Shown here in pieces: positions 18,531 to 29,916 of a stretch of 64,000 nt of DNA. The notes under the pieces were generated by a model. It saw only the letters and a program-made list of their open reading frames with translations. It was not told the DNA's origin and ran no database searches. Position 1 is the first letter of the stretch, and every line of letters starts with the position of its first letter. Where the stretch lies: positions 1 through 64,000 of the forward strand of contig JANSXY010000010.1 in assembly GCA_024742695.1 (NCBI GenBank). The letters run 5' to 3'. The DNA comes from Paracoccaceae bacterium. GTDB taxonomy: Bacteria; Pseudomonadota; Alphaproteobacteria; Rhodobacterales; Rhodobacteraceae. The translations under genes and the position numbers were made by a program.

Positions 18531-19261
18531 ACGGCCCGTTCGCCGCCGCGCTGCTCGATCCGGCCCGCGAACGGCCCGCCGGCCTCACCGGCCCGGGCGG
18601 CGCGCCGGCCGGACGCCGTTTCGACGTCTATCGCAACAACGTCGCCGTCTCGCTGACAGAGGCGCTGGAACGGGGGTTCCCGGTGCTGGCGCGGCTGCTG
18701 GGGCCGGAGTTCTTCAAGGCGATGGCCGGGGTGTTCCTGCGGGCGCATCCGCCGCGGTCGCCGGTGATGATGGGGTACGGGGCCGAGATGCCCGCGTTTC
18801 TCGAAACCTTCGCGCCGGTCGCGCATCTGCCCTACCTGCCGGATGTCGCGCGGCTGGAACTGGCGCTGCGCCGGGCCTACCACGCCGCCGATGCCGCGCC
18901 TTTGGACGGTGCCGCGCTGGCCGCGCTGCCGCCCGACCGGCTGCTGGCGCTGCGGTTTCGCTTCGCGCCGGCGGTGCAGCTTCTGCGCTCCGACTGGCCG
19001 GTGCACGGGATCTGGCGCGCCAATACCGAACCCGGCGCGCCGCCGCCGCCGAAATCCGCGCAGGATGTCGTGATCCTGCGGCCGGACTACGACCCGGCGC
19101 CGCATCCGCTGCCGCCGGGCGGCGGCGCCGCGCTGGCCGCGCTGATCGCCGGCCGCACGCTGGCCGCGGCCGCCGAGGCCGCGCCGGGCTGCGACCTGCC
19201 CGCCCTGATCGCGCTGCTGCTTGCCGGCGGCGCCCTGACCGATGCCGAGGAGGCCCGATGA
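18527..19261 (+). CDS. bufC: BufC, DUF2063 (HvfC/BufC) partner protein
   Basis: 244 residues. The N-terminal half has the DUF2063 signature ([28 protein letters not shown]), often mislabelled as DNA-binding. In MNIO systems this subunit recruits the precursor to the oxidase. The C-terminal part is alanine- and proline-rich and poorly conserved. It overlaps bufB upstream and doxX downstream by 4 bases each, so stoichiometry is likely kept by coupling. Role inferred from family and operon. Confidence 0.85.
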   Translation: MNGPFAAALLDPARERPAGLTGPGGAPAGRRFDVYRNNVAVSLTEALERGFPVLARLLGPEFFKAMAGVFLRAHPPRSPVMMGYGAEMPAFLETFAPVAHLPYLPDVARLELALRRAYHAADAAPLDGAALAALPPDRLLALRFRFAPAVQLLRSDWPVHGIWRANTEPGAPPPPKSAQDVVILRPDYDPAPHPLPPGGGAALAALIAGRTLAAAAEAAPGCDLPALIALLLAGGALTDAEEAR

Positions 19262-19806
19262 TCCTGTCCGCCCATGCAAGCGCCGCGCGCCACGTCAGCG
19301 CCGCCGCGCCCGCGATCCTGCCGCTGGCCGCCCGCGCCGTCTTTGCCGGGGTGCTGCTGCTGTTCTTCTGGCGATCCGGCCTGACCAAGCTGGGCGACGG
19401 GATCCTCGGCCTGTTCCGGCCCTCCGACGGGGCCTATATCCAGATCTTTCCCAAGGCGGTGGAGGCCGCGGGGTATGATTTCAGCCAGCTCGGCACCTTC
19501 CACACCCTCGTGGTGCTGGCCGGCACCTGGGCGGAGTTCATCCTGCCCGCGCTGATCGTGCTGGGCCTTGCCACCCGGCTGGCCGCGCTGGGGATGATCG
19601 GCTTCGTCGTGGTGATGAGCCTGACCGATGTCTACGGTCACGGCGTGGCCGGCGCGGACCTTGGCGCGTGGTTCGACGGGGCGCCCGGCGCGCTGATCCT
19701 CGACCAGCGGGCGCTGTGGATCGTGCTGCTGGCGGTGCCGCTGCTGCTGGGCCCCGGCGCGCTGTCGCTGGACCGCGTGATCGGGCTGGAACGGCGCGAC
19801 GCTTGA
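19258..19806 (+). CDS. DoxX family membrane protein of the bufferin operon
   Basis: 182 residues with four or so membrane helices; AVFAGVLLLFFWRSGLTKL and the LATRLAALGMIGFVVVMSLTD region match DoxX. DoxX proteins recur at the end of DUF2282-DUF692-DUF2063 clusters such as the gig operon of Cupriavidus. The exact role is unsettled; a redox or membrane link to the modified peptide is inferred. The start overlaps the bufC stop. Confidence 0.85.
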   Translation: MILSAHASAARHVSAAAPAILPLAARAVFAGVLLLFFWRSGLTKLGDGILGLFRPSDGAYIQIFPKAVEAAGYDFSQLGTFHTLVVLAGTWAEFILPALIVLGLATRLAALGMIGFVVVMSLTDVYGHGVAGADLGAWFDGAPGALILDQRALWIVLLAVPLLLGPGALSLDRVIGLERRDA

Positions 19807-19950
19807 TTTTTCGCGCGATTCTGGCAGACTTTTGGCCGCGTGTCCGCAGACTTTCCTACCGCCTCCCTCCTGTGGGGCAGCCGATAGACCTGAAAGACCT
19901 GGCTGCACGGCCCGGACATGGTGTTCGGGAAACAACCTATGGAGTGACGG

Positions 19951-20157
19951 ATGGCCACTGGCACCGTGAAATGGTTCAACGCGACGAAGGGCTACGGCTT
20001 CATCGCCCCCGACGACGGCGGCAAGGATGTCTTCGTGCATATCTCGGCGGTCGAGCGGGCGGGCCTGAAGGGCCTGAACGACAACCAGAAGATCGCCTAC
20101 GAGCTGCAATCGGGCCGTGACGGCCGGGAATCGGCCGGCGACCTGAAGCTGCTCTGA
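19951..20157 (+). CDS. cspA: Cold-shock domain protein
   Basis: 68 residues forming one OB-fold with RNP1 (KGYGFIA) and RNP2 (DVFVHIS), starting [16 protein letters not shown]. It binds single-stranded nucleic acid and acts as an RNA chaperone. The 144-base gap after doxX suggests its own promoter and a structured leader, as is usual for csp genes. It ends in a textbook terminator. Confidence 0.93.
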   Translation: MATGTVKWFNATKGYGFIAPDDGGKDVFVHISAVERAGLKGLNDNQKIAYELQSGRDGRESAGDLKLL

Positions 20158-20167
20158 GGCCGGCGGG

Positions 20168-20190
20168 AAGGCCCCTTCGGGGGCCTTTTT
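20168..20190 (+). terminator. Rho-independent terminator of the cold-shock gene
   Basis: AAGGCCCC-TTCG-GGGGCCTT stem-loop with a UUCG tetraloop and a T-run, 10 bases after the stop. The opposing arsC-like gene ends 3 bases beyond, so the hairpin may serve both strands. Confidence 0.92.
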
Positions 20191-20192
20191 GC

Positions 20193-20516
20193 CTACAGAA
20201 GTTCCGCCTGCACCGCCTTGGCCCAGCCAAGGTGCAGCGCGTCGCCCGCGCGGATCACCGGGCGTTTCATCAGCGTCGGATGGGCGGCGATCAGCGCCTC
20301 GGGGCTGCCGGCGCGGTCGGCCTCGGGCAGCTTGCGCCAGGTCATCGAGGCGCGGTTGACGATCTTCTCGCCGAAGGCGGTGACGAATTCGGCGCGCTCG
20401 GCCCCGGTCAACGGCTCGGCGCGCACGTCGCGGAACGTCACGTCATGGCCCGCGGCCTTCAGCGCCGCGATCGATTTCTTCACGGTCTCGCAGGTCGGAA
20501 TCCCGTAGACGATCAT
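20193..20516 (-). CDS. ArsC/Spx/YffB family thioredoxin-fold protein
   Basis: 107 residues of the ArsC-like fold: MIVYGIPTCETVKKSI has one cysteine (C9) in the redox position, and LMKRPVIRAGDALHLGW is the conserved C-terminal motif (RPVI). It resembles YffB/Spx-like proteins more than true arsenate reductases. No ars genes are nearby. Function may be thiol reduction or transcription control; not decided. Confidence 0.8.
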   Translation of the reverse strand: MIVYGIPTCETVKKSIAALKAAGHDVTFRDVRAEPLTGAERAEFVTAFGEKIVNRASMTWRKLPEADRAGSPEALIAAHPTLMKRPVIRAGDALHLGWAKAVQAELL

Positions 20517-20585
20517 GCTGCCCCCCTTTCGCCGGCGGCAGGCTAGCGCGGGCGGCGGGCCGGGGAAAGACCGGAACGGCCGGTG

Positions 20586-20885
20586 TCAGGCCGGATCGGC
20601 CGGGGCGGCGAGATCGGCCCATGATTCGCCCATCGCCACCACGCAGGACCGGCCGGTGGCGTAGCGTTTCACCAGCGTCCAGTTGCCCGAGGTGGGCGAG
20701 GACCAAAGCTCCATCACCGCATCGGGGCCGTGCATGCCAATCCCTTGTTGTGTCTCGCCGAACTGCTGTTCCAGCTTGCGGTGCAGCACCTCCGACCGGT
20801 CGCAGTAGAGATCGGCGAACGGCCCCTGCGCGGCGACCGGGCCAGCCAGCGGCAGGAGGGCGAGAAGCGCGAGAACGCGGTGCAT
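20586..20885 (-). CDS. Small exported protein of unknown function
   Basis: 99 residues with a signal peptide (LALLALLPLAGPVAAQ, likely cut after VAA) and a mature part of about 80 residues with two cysteines (LYCDRSEVL and GRSCVVAMGE) that could pair. WSSPTSGNWTLVKRYATG suggests a small beta-rich fold. Similar short proteins occur in Rhodobacterales without a known role. It lies just beside the A+T-rich GHKL gene but has ordinary high-G+C codon use. Confidence 0.65.
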   Translation of the reverse strand: MHRVLALLALLPLAGPVAAQGPFADLYCDRSEVLHRKLEQQFGETQQGIGMHGPDAVMELWSSPTSGNWTLVKRYATGRSCVVAMGESWADLAAPADPA

Positions 20886-20959
20886 GGCCGGGTTCCTTCA
20901 TGACTGTTCGATGACAGGATCGTAACAGGTTCATGAAGATTTGGTAGTGACATACGTGC

Positions 20960-22702
20960 CTAGCCAATCAAACGCCCCGCAGGCTTATCTGCAGAAAGCA
21001 ACCGGGAAAGGCAGCAAATTCGAATGGGTCGCGTAGGCCCTAGCGTTAGGGAGAAATGGAAGAAAGGCTCAGTCGTTTTCGTTAAGCCTGGCTCCACCTC
21101 TTGCAGATCCAACCCTCGCGATTTGACCACTTCATAATCTTGATCAACAATATCCCAAACAACAACAATATCAATCTGGTCGAAGAGTTTGACCTCATCG
21201 TCGAAGTCTCGGAACAGAGAGGAAAGATGATATTTGAACTCGATTACCACGTCGGATGTCTTTAGCTTTGCATACAGATCGTACTTGTTTTTATATCCAG
21301 AGATATATGGCCTAATATCCTTGATGACGCCGCCGCCAAGGAGCTCAAAAAATATAGCAGCAACAGTCGCTTCCTGACCTGCCGGCCTTTTTATGAAGCA
21401 AGTATTTGAGTTCTCGAGGTCGGGCAGATCCCTAATTGCATTGAACACCCCACTGCGGTCCCATTCTTCATCAACTAGATCCGGCTCACCACCGATATAT
21501 TTTTTTATTCCGTTGATAAAGTCGCGGAACACATCAGATGCAACATCTCGCAGCATACCCAATTGACGGCTAGCAATAGCTTTGCGCCCGATGTCAAATG
21601 AAAGCTGCGGGTCATCCAATATTATAAAGAAGTTTGGAAGATAGCCTGCAGACCCCTTCGCCCGCATATCCGAGCGGATCCCCGTGGGCATACCCCTCGT
21701 ACAAGTAAACATCCCCCCGGAAAACAAATACTCCGCCTCACCATAGGCATCAATCCTCTCAACAGGGCCCAAATCAAGAATCTCATCATCAACAAGCTTG
21801 GACTTGGCCGAGATTGTATCCCAAACCCTTCTCTTGGGAACAAAACAAGCCCAAAACCTGATCGACCTACCGGCCTTCTGCCTTTGTCCCTCCATAAAAA
21901 TCAGCTTGTCTCGTAGTTTCTGACGCTTCTGCGCGTCAGTTTTTTCACCAGTGTTCCAATCTTGAAAATCACGCAGCGAAATGAACTGCGTTTCACCAAG
22001 GGCTTCAGTCGGCAAAAGATACCGGCAGTCGATTTCCTCTTTGCGAGTCTGACCATCTAAACTTCTGAAGGTAAGCAGAAAGTCCTTGTTTGGCTTCGCC
22101 CCCCAGATTACTCGCGTATCTCCCAATGCCGTGCGCGTCCGGAGTATCATGTCGAGCTGCCTGAAGCTTAATTGAAAAAAGTCGTAATCCTTTTCAATTG
22201 GAAGCCTTACTGTAATTGTAGTGCCAATACCTTCCCCCGCCTGAACGCGCTCAAACTCGAGCTCCGGAAGGTCTTCAGATTTCGCCTCGACCCATGCCCA
22301 TGCACCTTCAATCTTGGCGCGTGCGGAACCTGACGCATGATGGCTTTTGACTTCAAAACTCGCAGACGAAAAGATCACAAAACTAAGCCCTACCCCTTTC
22401 TGTCCTATCAAATCTGGGCGTTCAAGCTTCGCACTTGAGAACGGGGCGAGTAGCGAGGGGAGCTCGTTCGGGTCAATTCCGCAGCCATTATCCTGTACGA
22501 CTATAGATCTTGCTATCGCGTCAATCGAGACATGGATATGCCCTTTAACTGGCGATGCTATTGTTATCGCATCCACTGCGTTCTGCGTAAGCTCCGCCAA
22601 CAAGTCCCAATCATGATTGTAGGACTCGATGATGTTACGAACCTGATGCCTTATTTGATGCGCATTCGGTGTAAGAAAATCGACGCGACTAGCCACAGCC
22701 AT
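20960..22702 (-). CDS. GHKL ATPase with C-terminal PD-(D/E)xK-like motif, candidate defence protein
   Basis: 580 residues. The N-terminal GHKL ATP site is complete: N box ELTQNAVDA (Glu37, Asn41), G1 DNGCGI (Asp71), G2 IGQKGVGLS (100-107) and a G3-like GIGTTI (about 160). The C-terminal part has YDLYAKLKTSDVVIEFK, giving Asp475, Glu488 and Lys490 in the spacing of a PD-(D/E)xK nuclease site, followed by a hydrophobic strand IDIVVVWDIV. The gene is strikingly A+T-rich: 19/60 and 28/60 G+C in two stretches (21121-21180, 22321-22380) against 41/60 in thyX next door. It is alone, with no integrase or tRNA. Related layouts occur in MORC/MutL-like ATPases; a defence role is inference. Confidence 0.7.
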   Translation of the reverse strand: MAVASRVDFLTPNAHQIRHQVRNIIESYNHDWDLLAELTQNAVDAITIASPVKGHIHVSIDAIARSIVVQDNGCGIDPNELPSLLAPFSSAKLERPDLIGQKGVGLSFVIFSSASFEVKSHHASGSARAKIEGAWAWVEAKSEDLPELEFERVQAGEGIGTTITVRLPIEKDYDFFQLSFRQLDMILRTRTALGDTRVIWGAKPNKDFLLTFRSLDGQTRKEEIDCRYLLPTEALGETQFISLRDFQDWNTGEKTDAQKRQKLRDKLIFMEGQRQKAGRSIRFWACFVPKRRVWDTISAKSKLVDDEILDLGPVERIDAYGEAEYLFSGGMFTCTRGMPTGIRSDMRAKGSAGYLPNFFIILDDPQLSFDIGRKAIASRQLGMLRDVASDVFRDFINGIKKYIGGEPDLVDEEWDRSGVFNAIRDLPDLENSNTCFIKRPAGQEATVAAIFFELLGGGVIKDIRPYISGYKNKYDLYAKLKTSDVVIEFKYHLSSLFRDFDDEVKLFDQIDIVVVWDIVDQDYEVVKSRGLDLQEVEPGLTKTTEPFFHFSLTLGPTRPIRICCLSRLLSADKPAGRLIG

Positions 22703-22733
22703 CTACTCCTTCACTCGTTAACCCGAAACGTCG

Positions 22734-23639
22734 TCAGTCAAAGGTACCACAAAACTCCCGCCACTCGCCCTTCGACATGCCCGACGTCTCCGCCGTCACA
22801 ACCTCACCGTGCAATCTCCTTTTCAAAACGTCAATCGCCTTGGCCGACAGCGTCACGGCGCCCAGCCGGTAATCCTCGAAGGCGGCGTAGGCCAGCGGCA
22901 CCCAGTCCTTCACGATCTCGCACATCACCTCGGCATAGGCGCGGATTTCGTATTGCGCGTGGCTGTCCGCCCTGAGCCGCAGGAAATGGAAGAGGTTGTG
23001 CAGGTCGATCTTCCAGTACCACTGGGTATAGACATTGGCGGGCAGGTTCATCCGCGCGAGTTCGCGGGCCAGGCCCTGCTGGCCCTCCTGGCTCAGCATC
23101 GCCTCGTAATGGTCGTAGGCGCGGGTGGCGTCGTCGCGCAGAAGGTCCAGCACCCGCTGCGCCTCGGCCCCTTCCAGCACCGCGCCGCGGCCCTGGTTGT
23201 TCACCGTGGATTGCGCGGCGAGGTGTTCGGGCGCGGGGATGTAGAATTCGCGGTCGAGGATCGAGTAGCGGGCGGAATACTCGTTCACGTTGGCGGTGCG
23301 GTGGCGGATCCACTGCCGGGCCACGAAGACCGGCAGCTTGACGTGGAACTTGACCTCGCACATCTCGAAGGGCGTGGAATGCCAGTGCCGCATCAGGTAG
23401 CGGATCAGCCCCTCGTCGTTCGACACGTGTTTCGTGCCCGCGCCGTAGCTGACACGGGCGGCCTGGGTGATCGCGGCGTCGTCGCCCATGTAGTCGATCA
23501 CCCGGATCAGCCCGTGGTCCAGCACCGGGTGGGCCGCGTAAAGCCGCGCCTCCATCCCCGGCGCGGTGGCGCGCAGCGTGGCGGTCTGGCGGGCGCGCTG
23601 CGCGGCGATCTCGGCGTGCTGGTCTTCGGTCAGGGGCAT
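22734..23639 (-). CDS. thyX: Flavin-dependent thymidylate synthase
   Basis: 301 residues with the ThyX signature [30 protein letters not shown] before it, and [19 protein letters not shown] as the C-terminal FAD and dUMP region. It converts dUMP to dTMP with FAD, NADPH and methylene-tetrahydrofolate. The ATG at 23639 ([12 protein letters not shown]) is preferred; a longer frame runs into low-complexity sequence. It ends 31 bases from the GHKL start on the same strand. Confidence 0.95.
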   Translation of the reverse strand: MPLTEDQHAEIAAQRARQTATLRATAPGMEARLYAAHPVLDHGLIRVIDYMGDDAAITQAARVSYGAGTKHVSNDEGLIRYLMRHWHSTPFEMCEVKFHVKLPVFVARQWIRHRTANVNEYSARYSILDREFYIPAPEHLAAQSTVNNQGRGAVLEGAEAQRVLDLLRDDATRAYDHYEAMLSQEGQQGLARELARMNLPANVYTQWYWKIDLHNLFHFLRLRADSHAQYEIRAYAEVMCEIVKDWVPLAYAAFEDYRLGAVTLSAKAIDVLKRRLHGEVVTAETSGMSKGEWREFCGTFD

Positions 23640-23908
23640 GGCGGTCTCCGGCGGGTGAAGCGAGTCGGGGGCCACAGTATCTTGTGGGCGGGCGCGGGGG
23701 AACCGCAATGGGGGGTGCGCCCCAATCCCCGGCTGCCCCGCCCGGCGGCACGCCGGGCAGCGCCCGACCCGCCCCCCAGGGGCGGGCGCTTCTTGCCCAC
23801 CCCTCGGGCCGGGCGCCGCCCTTTCCGCCCCTGCCCGACCGCGCGCCCTTTCGCCCCGCCCGCCCGCCGCGCTATACCCTTGGGCGAGACAGCCGAAGGG
23901 AGGCCAAG

Positions 23909-24337
23909 ATGAAGATCCGTTACCTGCACACGATGGTCCGCGTGAAAGACCTCGACACATCCATCGCCTTCTACAGGCTTCTCGGGCTGGAAGAGACGCG
24001 GCGCCACGAAAGTGAACAGGGCCGCTTCACGCTGGTGTTCATGGCCCCGCCCGGCCAGCCCGAGTGCCCGGTGGAACTGACCTACAACTGGGACGGCGAC
24101 GAGGGCCTGCCCTCGGACAGCCGGCATTTCGGGCACCTCGCCTACGAGGTGGAGGACATCTACGCGATCTGCCGGCACCTGCAGGACAACGGCGTGACGA
24201 TCAATCGCCCGCCGCGCGACGGCCGCATGGCCTTCGTGCGCTCGCCCGACAACATCTCGGTGGAACTGTTGCAGATGGGCGGGGCGAAGGCGCCGGAAGA
24301 GCCCTGGGCCTCGATGCCCTCGACCGGGCACTGGTGA
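23909..24337 (+). CDS. gloA: Lactoylglutathione lyase (glyoxalase I)
   Basis: 142 residues, one VOC-fold subunit. Metal ligands are visible in order: His7 (RYLHTMVRV), Glu in CPVELTYNW, His in FGHLAYEV and Glu in SVELLQ. It turns the methylglyoxal-glutathione hemithioacetal into S-lactoylglutathione. It is coupled to the next gene by a GTGA overlap. Confidence 0.93.
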   Translation: MKIRYLHTMVRVKDLDTSIAFYRLLGLEETRRHESEQGRFTLVFMAPPGQPECPVELTYNWDGDEGLPSDSRHFGHLAYEVEDIYAICRHLQDNGVTINRPPRDGRMAFVRSPDNISVELLQMGGAKAPEEPWASMPSTGHW

Positions 24338-25056
24338 GGGCGGCGGTCCTCGCCCTTGCGCTCGCGGCCTCGCCCGCGGGCGCGGAGTGCCGGCAGGCGC
24401 TGGCGCTGGGGCTGGATGTCTCGGGGTCCGTCGACGAGAAGGAATACGCGTTGCAGGTGCAGGGCCTCGCCGCCGCGCTGGGGCACGAGACGGTGCGCGC
24501 GATCCTGCTCGAGGCGCCGGAATGGCCGGTGTGGCTGGCGGTCTACGACTGGTCCGGGCCGGACGACATGCGGGTGATCCAGCCCTGGGTGGCGATCGAC
24601 GGCCCGGACCGGCTGGAGGCGGTGCGCAGCCGGCTCGCCGGCACGCCGCGCCGCGCGGGCGCGCCGCAAACCGCCGTCGGCGCGGCGATGATGTTCGGGC
24701 AACGGCTGCTGGAAGACCGGGGCGACTGCCCGGCACGGGTGCTGGACCTGTCGGGCGACGGCAAGTCGAACGCCGGGCCGCGGCCCCGGTCGGTGCGCAC
24801 ACCGGCCTGGATGACGGTGAACGCGCTGGTGATCGGCGCCGATCGCGATCCGTCCTGGGACGGCGGCGAACCGGGCATCGCGGAACTCACGGCCTGGTTC
24901 CATGCCGAGGTGCTGCGCGGCCCCGCCGCCTTCGTCGAGACCGCGCTGGGCTTCGACGAATTCGAGGCGGCGATGGTGCGCAAGCTGACGCGGGAGCTGA
25001 TGGGATTGCGGCTGGGCGCGGGGCCGGACACGACCGGCCCCGCCCGCCGTCAGTAG
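24334..25056 (+). CDS. DUF1194 exported von Willebrand A-like protein
   Basis: 240 residues with a short signal peptide (VLALALAASPAGA) and LALGLDVSGSVDEKEY, a MIDAS-like DxSxS at the first strand of a vWA fold, with the second DLSGDGKSN loop later. DUF1194 proteins are common in Alphaproteobacteria with no assigned role. The GTG at 24334 overlaps the gloA stop. It converges on the MarR gene with a 7-base overlap. Confidence 0.8.
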   Translation: MRAAVLALALAASPAGAECRQALALGLDVSGSVDEKEYALQVQGLAAALGHETVRAILLEAPEWPVWLAVYDWSGPDDMRVIQPWVAIDGPDRLEAVRSRLAGTPRRAGAPQTAVGAAMMFGQRLLEDRGDCPARVLDLSGDGKSNAGPRPRSVRTPAWMTVNALVIGADRDPSWDGGEPGIAELTAWFHAEVLRGPAAFVETALGFDEFEAAMVRKLTRELMGLRLGAGPDTTGPARRQ

Positions 25057-25547
25057 ATGTAGCGGATCTGGTCGGTCCAGTACCGTTCCATCCGCTTCAG
25101 CATCACGTTCACGGTGTCGAGCCCGTCAAGCCCGACGATGCCGCGGTTCTCGATCCCCTGGGCATGACGCGCGAACAGCGCCTCGACCGCGTCGCGGACC
25201 GCGTGGCCCTTGTCGGTCAGCTTGACCCGGACGGAGCGGCGATCGATCTCGCAGCGCTGGTGATGCATGTACCCCGCCTCGACAAGCTTCTTGAGATTGT
25301 ACGAGACGTTGGAGCCCTGGTAATAGCCGCGGGTCTTCAACTCCCCGGCGGTCACTTCGTTGTCGGCAATGTTGAACAGCAAAAGCGCCTGAACGGCATT
25401 GATCTCGAGAATCCCGAGGCGTTCGAACTCATCCTTGATAACATCGAGCAGGAGCCGGTGGAGTCGCTCGACAAGCGCCAGCGTGTCGAGGTATCCGGCC
25501 ATGAAACCGGCCTGAGGGGCCTCCTGCAGGTTCGAATGAACTGTCAT
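25050..25547 (-). CDS. petP: MarR-type regulator of the PetP/LdtR group
   Basis: 165 residues with a winged helix: INAVQALLLFNIADNEVTAGELKTR then GSNVSYNLKKLVEAGY as the recognition helix and an arginine-rich wing (QRCEIDRRSVRVKL). Sequence and length match PetP of Rhodobacter capsulatus and LdtR, where benzoate-like ligands tune cell-wall and stress genes. No L,D-transpeptidase gene is adjacent, so the targets are elsewhere or self. Family match strong, function inferred. Confidence 0.8.
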   Translation of the reverse strand: MTVHSNLQEAPQAGFMAGYLDTLALVERLHRLLLDVIKDEFERLGILEINAVQALLLFNIADNEVTAGELKTRGYYQGSNVSYNLKKLVEAGYMHHQRCEIDRRSVRVKLTDKGHAVRDAVEALFARHAQGIENRGIVGLDGLDTVNVMLKRMERYWTDQIRYIY

Positions 25548-25627
25548 CCGGAAATCTCCGTCTTCTTTCCCCGGCAGCCAGACTGGGGAGAAAAGCCGAA
25601 AATCCGGTTAATCGCATCAAATACCGA

Positions 25628-25906
25628 TCAAATGCGCGCGGAGTGCCGCTGCCGTGCGAAGCCGCCGATCTCCGCCAGCAGCGCGGCGAAGCGCGCGGGC
25701 GCCGGTTGCGCGCCCGTCACCCAGGGGTAGAGATCCTGGTCGGCCTCGGCCAGGAGCGCGTCGAAAAGGTCAAGATCCTCGTTCGACATGCCCGCCAGGC
25801 GGGCATCGGCATAGGGGCCGAGGATCAGGTCCATCTCCTTCGTGCCGCGCCGCCACGATCGCATCGCCATGCGCTTCAGGCGGGCCTCGCGCGGTTCCGC
25901 CGTCAT
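25628..25906 (-). CDS. sdhE: FAD assembly factor SdhE
   Basis: 92 residues with the RGTKEMDLILG motif (RGxxE) that contacts the flavoprotein, followed by DLDLFDALLAEADQDLYPW, as in SdhE/Sdh5. It helps attach FAD covalently to succinate dehydrogenase subunit A. The start overlaps the stop of the upstream HTH gene by one base. sdh genes are not in the window. Confidence 0.93.
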   Translation of the reverse strand: MTAEPREARLKRMAMRSWRRGTKEMDLILGPYADARLAGMSNEDLDLFDALLAEADQDLYPWVTGAQPAPARFAALLAEIGGFARQRHSARI

Positions 25907-26310
25907 CAGGGGCGTGCCTCGGAAATCAGCACGCGCAGCCGCTTTTCCAGCCGCCCCATGCGCTCGGCCAGTGCGCCGATCTCGGCCCGGATCTGGCGCG
26001 CCTCGTCCAGAACCGTGCGGGCGGCGGCGGCCCCCGGATCGTCGGGATCGAGCGGGCCGTCGACACCGTCGCCCTCGCCGGTCAGAAGCCACATCAGCGA
26101 CACGCCCAGCACGCCGGCCAGCATCTGCAGCTTGTTGGCGCGCGGATCGGCGCGATCCTCTTCCCAGGATTCCAGGGTCTTGACCCGCACGCCAAGGCGT
26201 TCGGCCAGTTGCTTGCGGGTCATGCCGCGCGCCTCGCGCGCGCCGGTCACGCGGTCTCCGAAGGTGGCGGCGTCGGAACTGTACCAGTCGGAATCGCTCG
26301 TGGCGTCCAT
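25906..26310 (-). CDS. XRE-family HTH regulator coupled to sdhE
   Basis: 134 residues. The HTH_3 domain is VTGAREARGMTRKQLAERLGVRVKTLESWEEDR (positions about 20-55) with a helical C-terminal tail rich in A, R and E that may dimerise. It is divergent from the aminotransferase gene across 85 bases and one-base-coupled to sdhE, so it may control either its own operon or the aminotransferase. No target site identified. Confidence 0.8.
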   Translation of the reverse strand: MDATSDSDWYSSDAATFGDRVTGAREARGMTRKQLAERLGVRVKTLESWEEDRADPRANKLQMLAGVLGVSLMWLLTGEGDGVDGPLDPDDPGAAAARTVLDEARQIRAEIGALAERMGRLEKRLRVLISEARP

Positions 26311-26359
26311 CCCCTGTCCTCTCGCTTTCCTGCTTGAACGGAACTTGGGCGGACCCTAA

Positions 26360-28982
<2,623 letters not shown>

Positions 28983-29022
28983 GGCCCCCTCTAGCGCGGG
29001 CCGCGTCACGGGTCCAGCGGCG

Positions 29023-29916
29023 TCAGAGCGGGCCGAGCATCGCCACGGCCAGCGCCGCGACGGCAAGCCCCGCGGCCAGTTCCGCCAGCGGCAGCAACCG
29101 CGCCAGCGCCCCTTCGCCGCGGTCGAGCGCGACCAGCGCGCCCTCGCGCAGCGTCGCCGCGGCCAGCGCGGCGGCCACGGTGACGACGGCGGTACCCAGC
29201 CCCATCGCATAGGCCCCGGCGATCCCCGCCGCGTCGATCCCCATCCGCCAGGTCAGCACCAGCAGGAACAGCGCGCCGGTGCAGGGCCGGATCGCCACCG
29301 CGGCGATCACCGCCGCCAGTTCGCGCGGCGAGGCGGCGCGCGCCACCGCCGCCGGATCCGGCCCGTGGGCATGGCCGCAGCCCGGCCCGTGAACATGGCC
29401 GTCGTCATGGCCGGCCCGCGACCGGGCCTGCCACAGCCTGCGCATCCCACGCAGCGCCAGCCACAGCCCGATCGCGCCGATCGCCAGGGCCGAAGCCTGC
29501 ATCATCCAGCGATCGGCCATCGCGCCAAGCTGCGCGCGGGTCAGGTCGAAGACCAGCACGCCGGCATAGACCAAGACCACCGCGACCGTCGCCTGCGCCA
29601 GGCTCGCCGCCAGCGCCACGCCGGCCAGCCGCGCCGGCCGAACCCGCCCGGCGATGCCATAAGCGCCGACCACCAGCTTGCCATGCCCCGGCCCCGCCGC
29701 ATGCGCCACCCCGTAGCCGAAGGCCAGCGCGATCAGCGTGGCCAGCGCGGCCGGCTCGCCCGCCTTGAGCGCCCGCAGCGCCCCGGCCATCGCGTTCTGC
29801 GCCTCACGCTGTGCCGCCGCGGCCTCGGCCGCGAGTATCCGCGGCCCGTCGAGCCAGACAAAGGCCGCCAGCGCCAGCACCAGCAGCGCCGCTGCCCAGG
29901 GCATCAGCCGCCGCAT
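29023..29916 (-). CDS. NicO/RcnA-like nickel-cobalt exporter
   Basis: 297 residues with six or so membrane helices. HAAGPGHGK is the NicO motif, and IRPCTGALFLL is the second conserved motif. The loop GHDDGHVHGPGCGHAHGPD is histidine-rich and could bind metal. It overlaps the DUF1007 gene by 13 bases on the same strand, forming a two-gene metal transport unit. Nickel or cobalt are likely substrates from family knowledge, not proven. Confidence 0.85.
   Translation of the reverse strand: MRRLMPWAAALLVLALAAFVWLDGPRILAAEAAAAQREAQNAMAGALRALKAGEPAALATLIALAFGYGVAHAAGPGHGKLVVGAYGIAGRVRPARLAGVALAASLAQATVAVVLVYAGVLVFDLTRAQLGAMADRWMMQASALAIGAIGLWLALRGMRRLWQARSRAGHDDGHVHGPGCGHAHGPDPAAVARAASPRELAAVIAAVAIRPCTGALFLLVLTWRMGIDAAGIAGAYAMGLGTAVVTVAAALAAATLREGALVALDRGEGALARLLPLAELAAGLAVAALAVAMLGPL

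Noticed and set aside
20193-20516. Arsenate reductase
   Set aside because: No arsenic resistance genes are adjacent and the sequence is closer to YffB/Spx-like members of the same fold.
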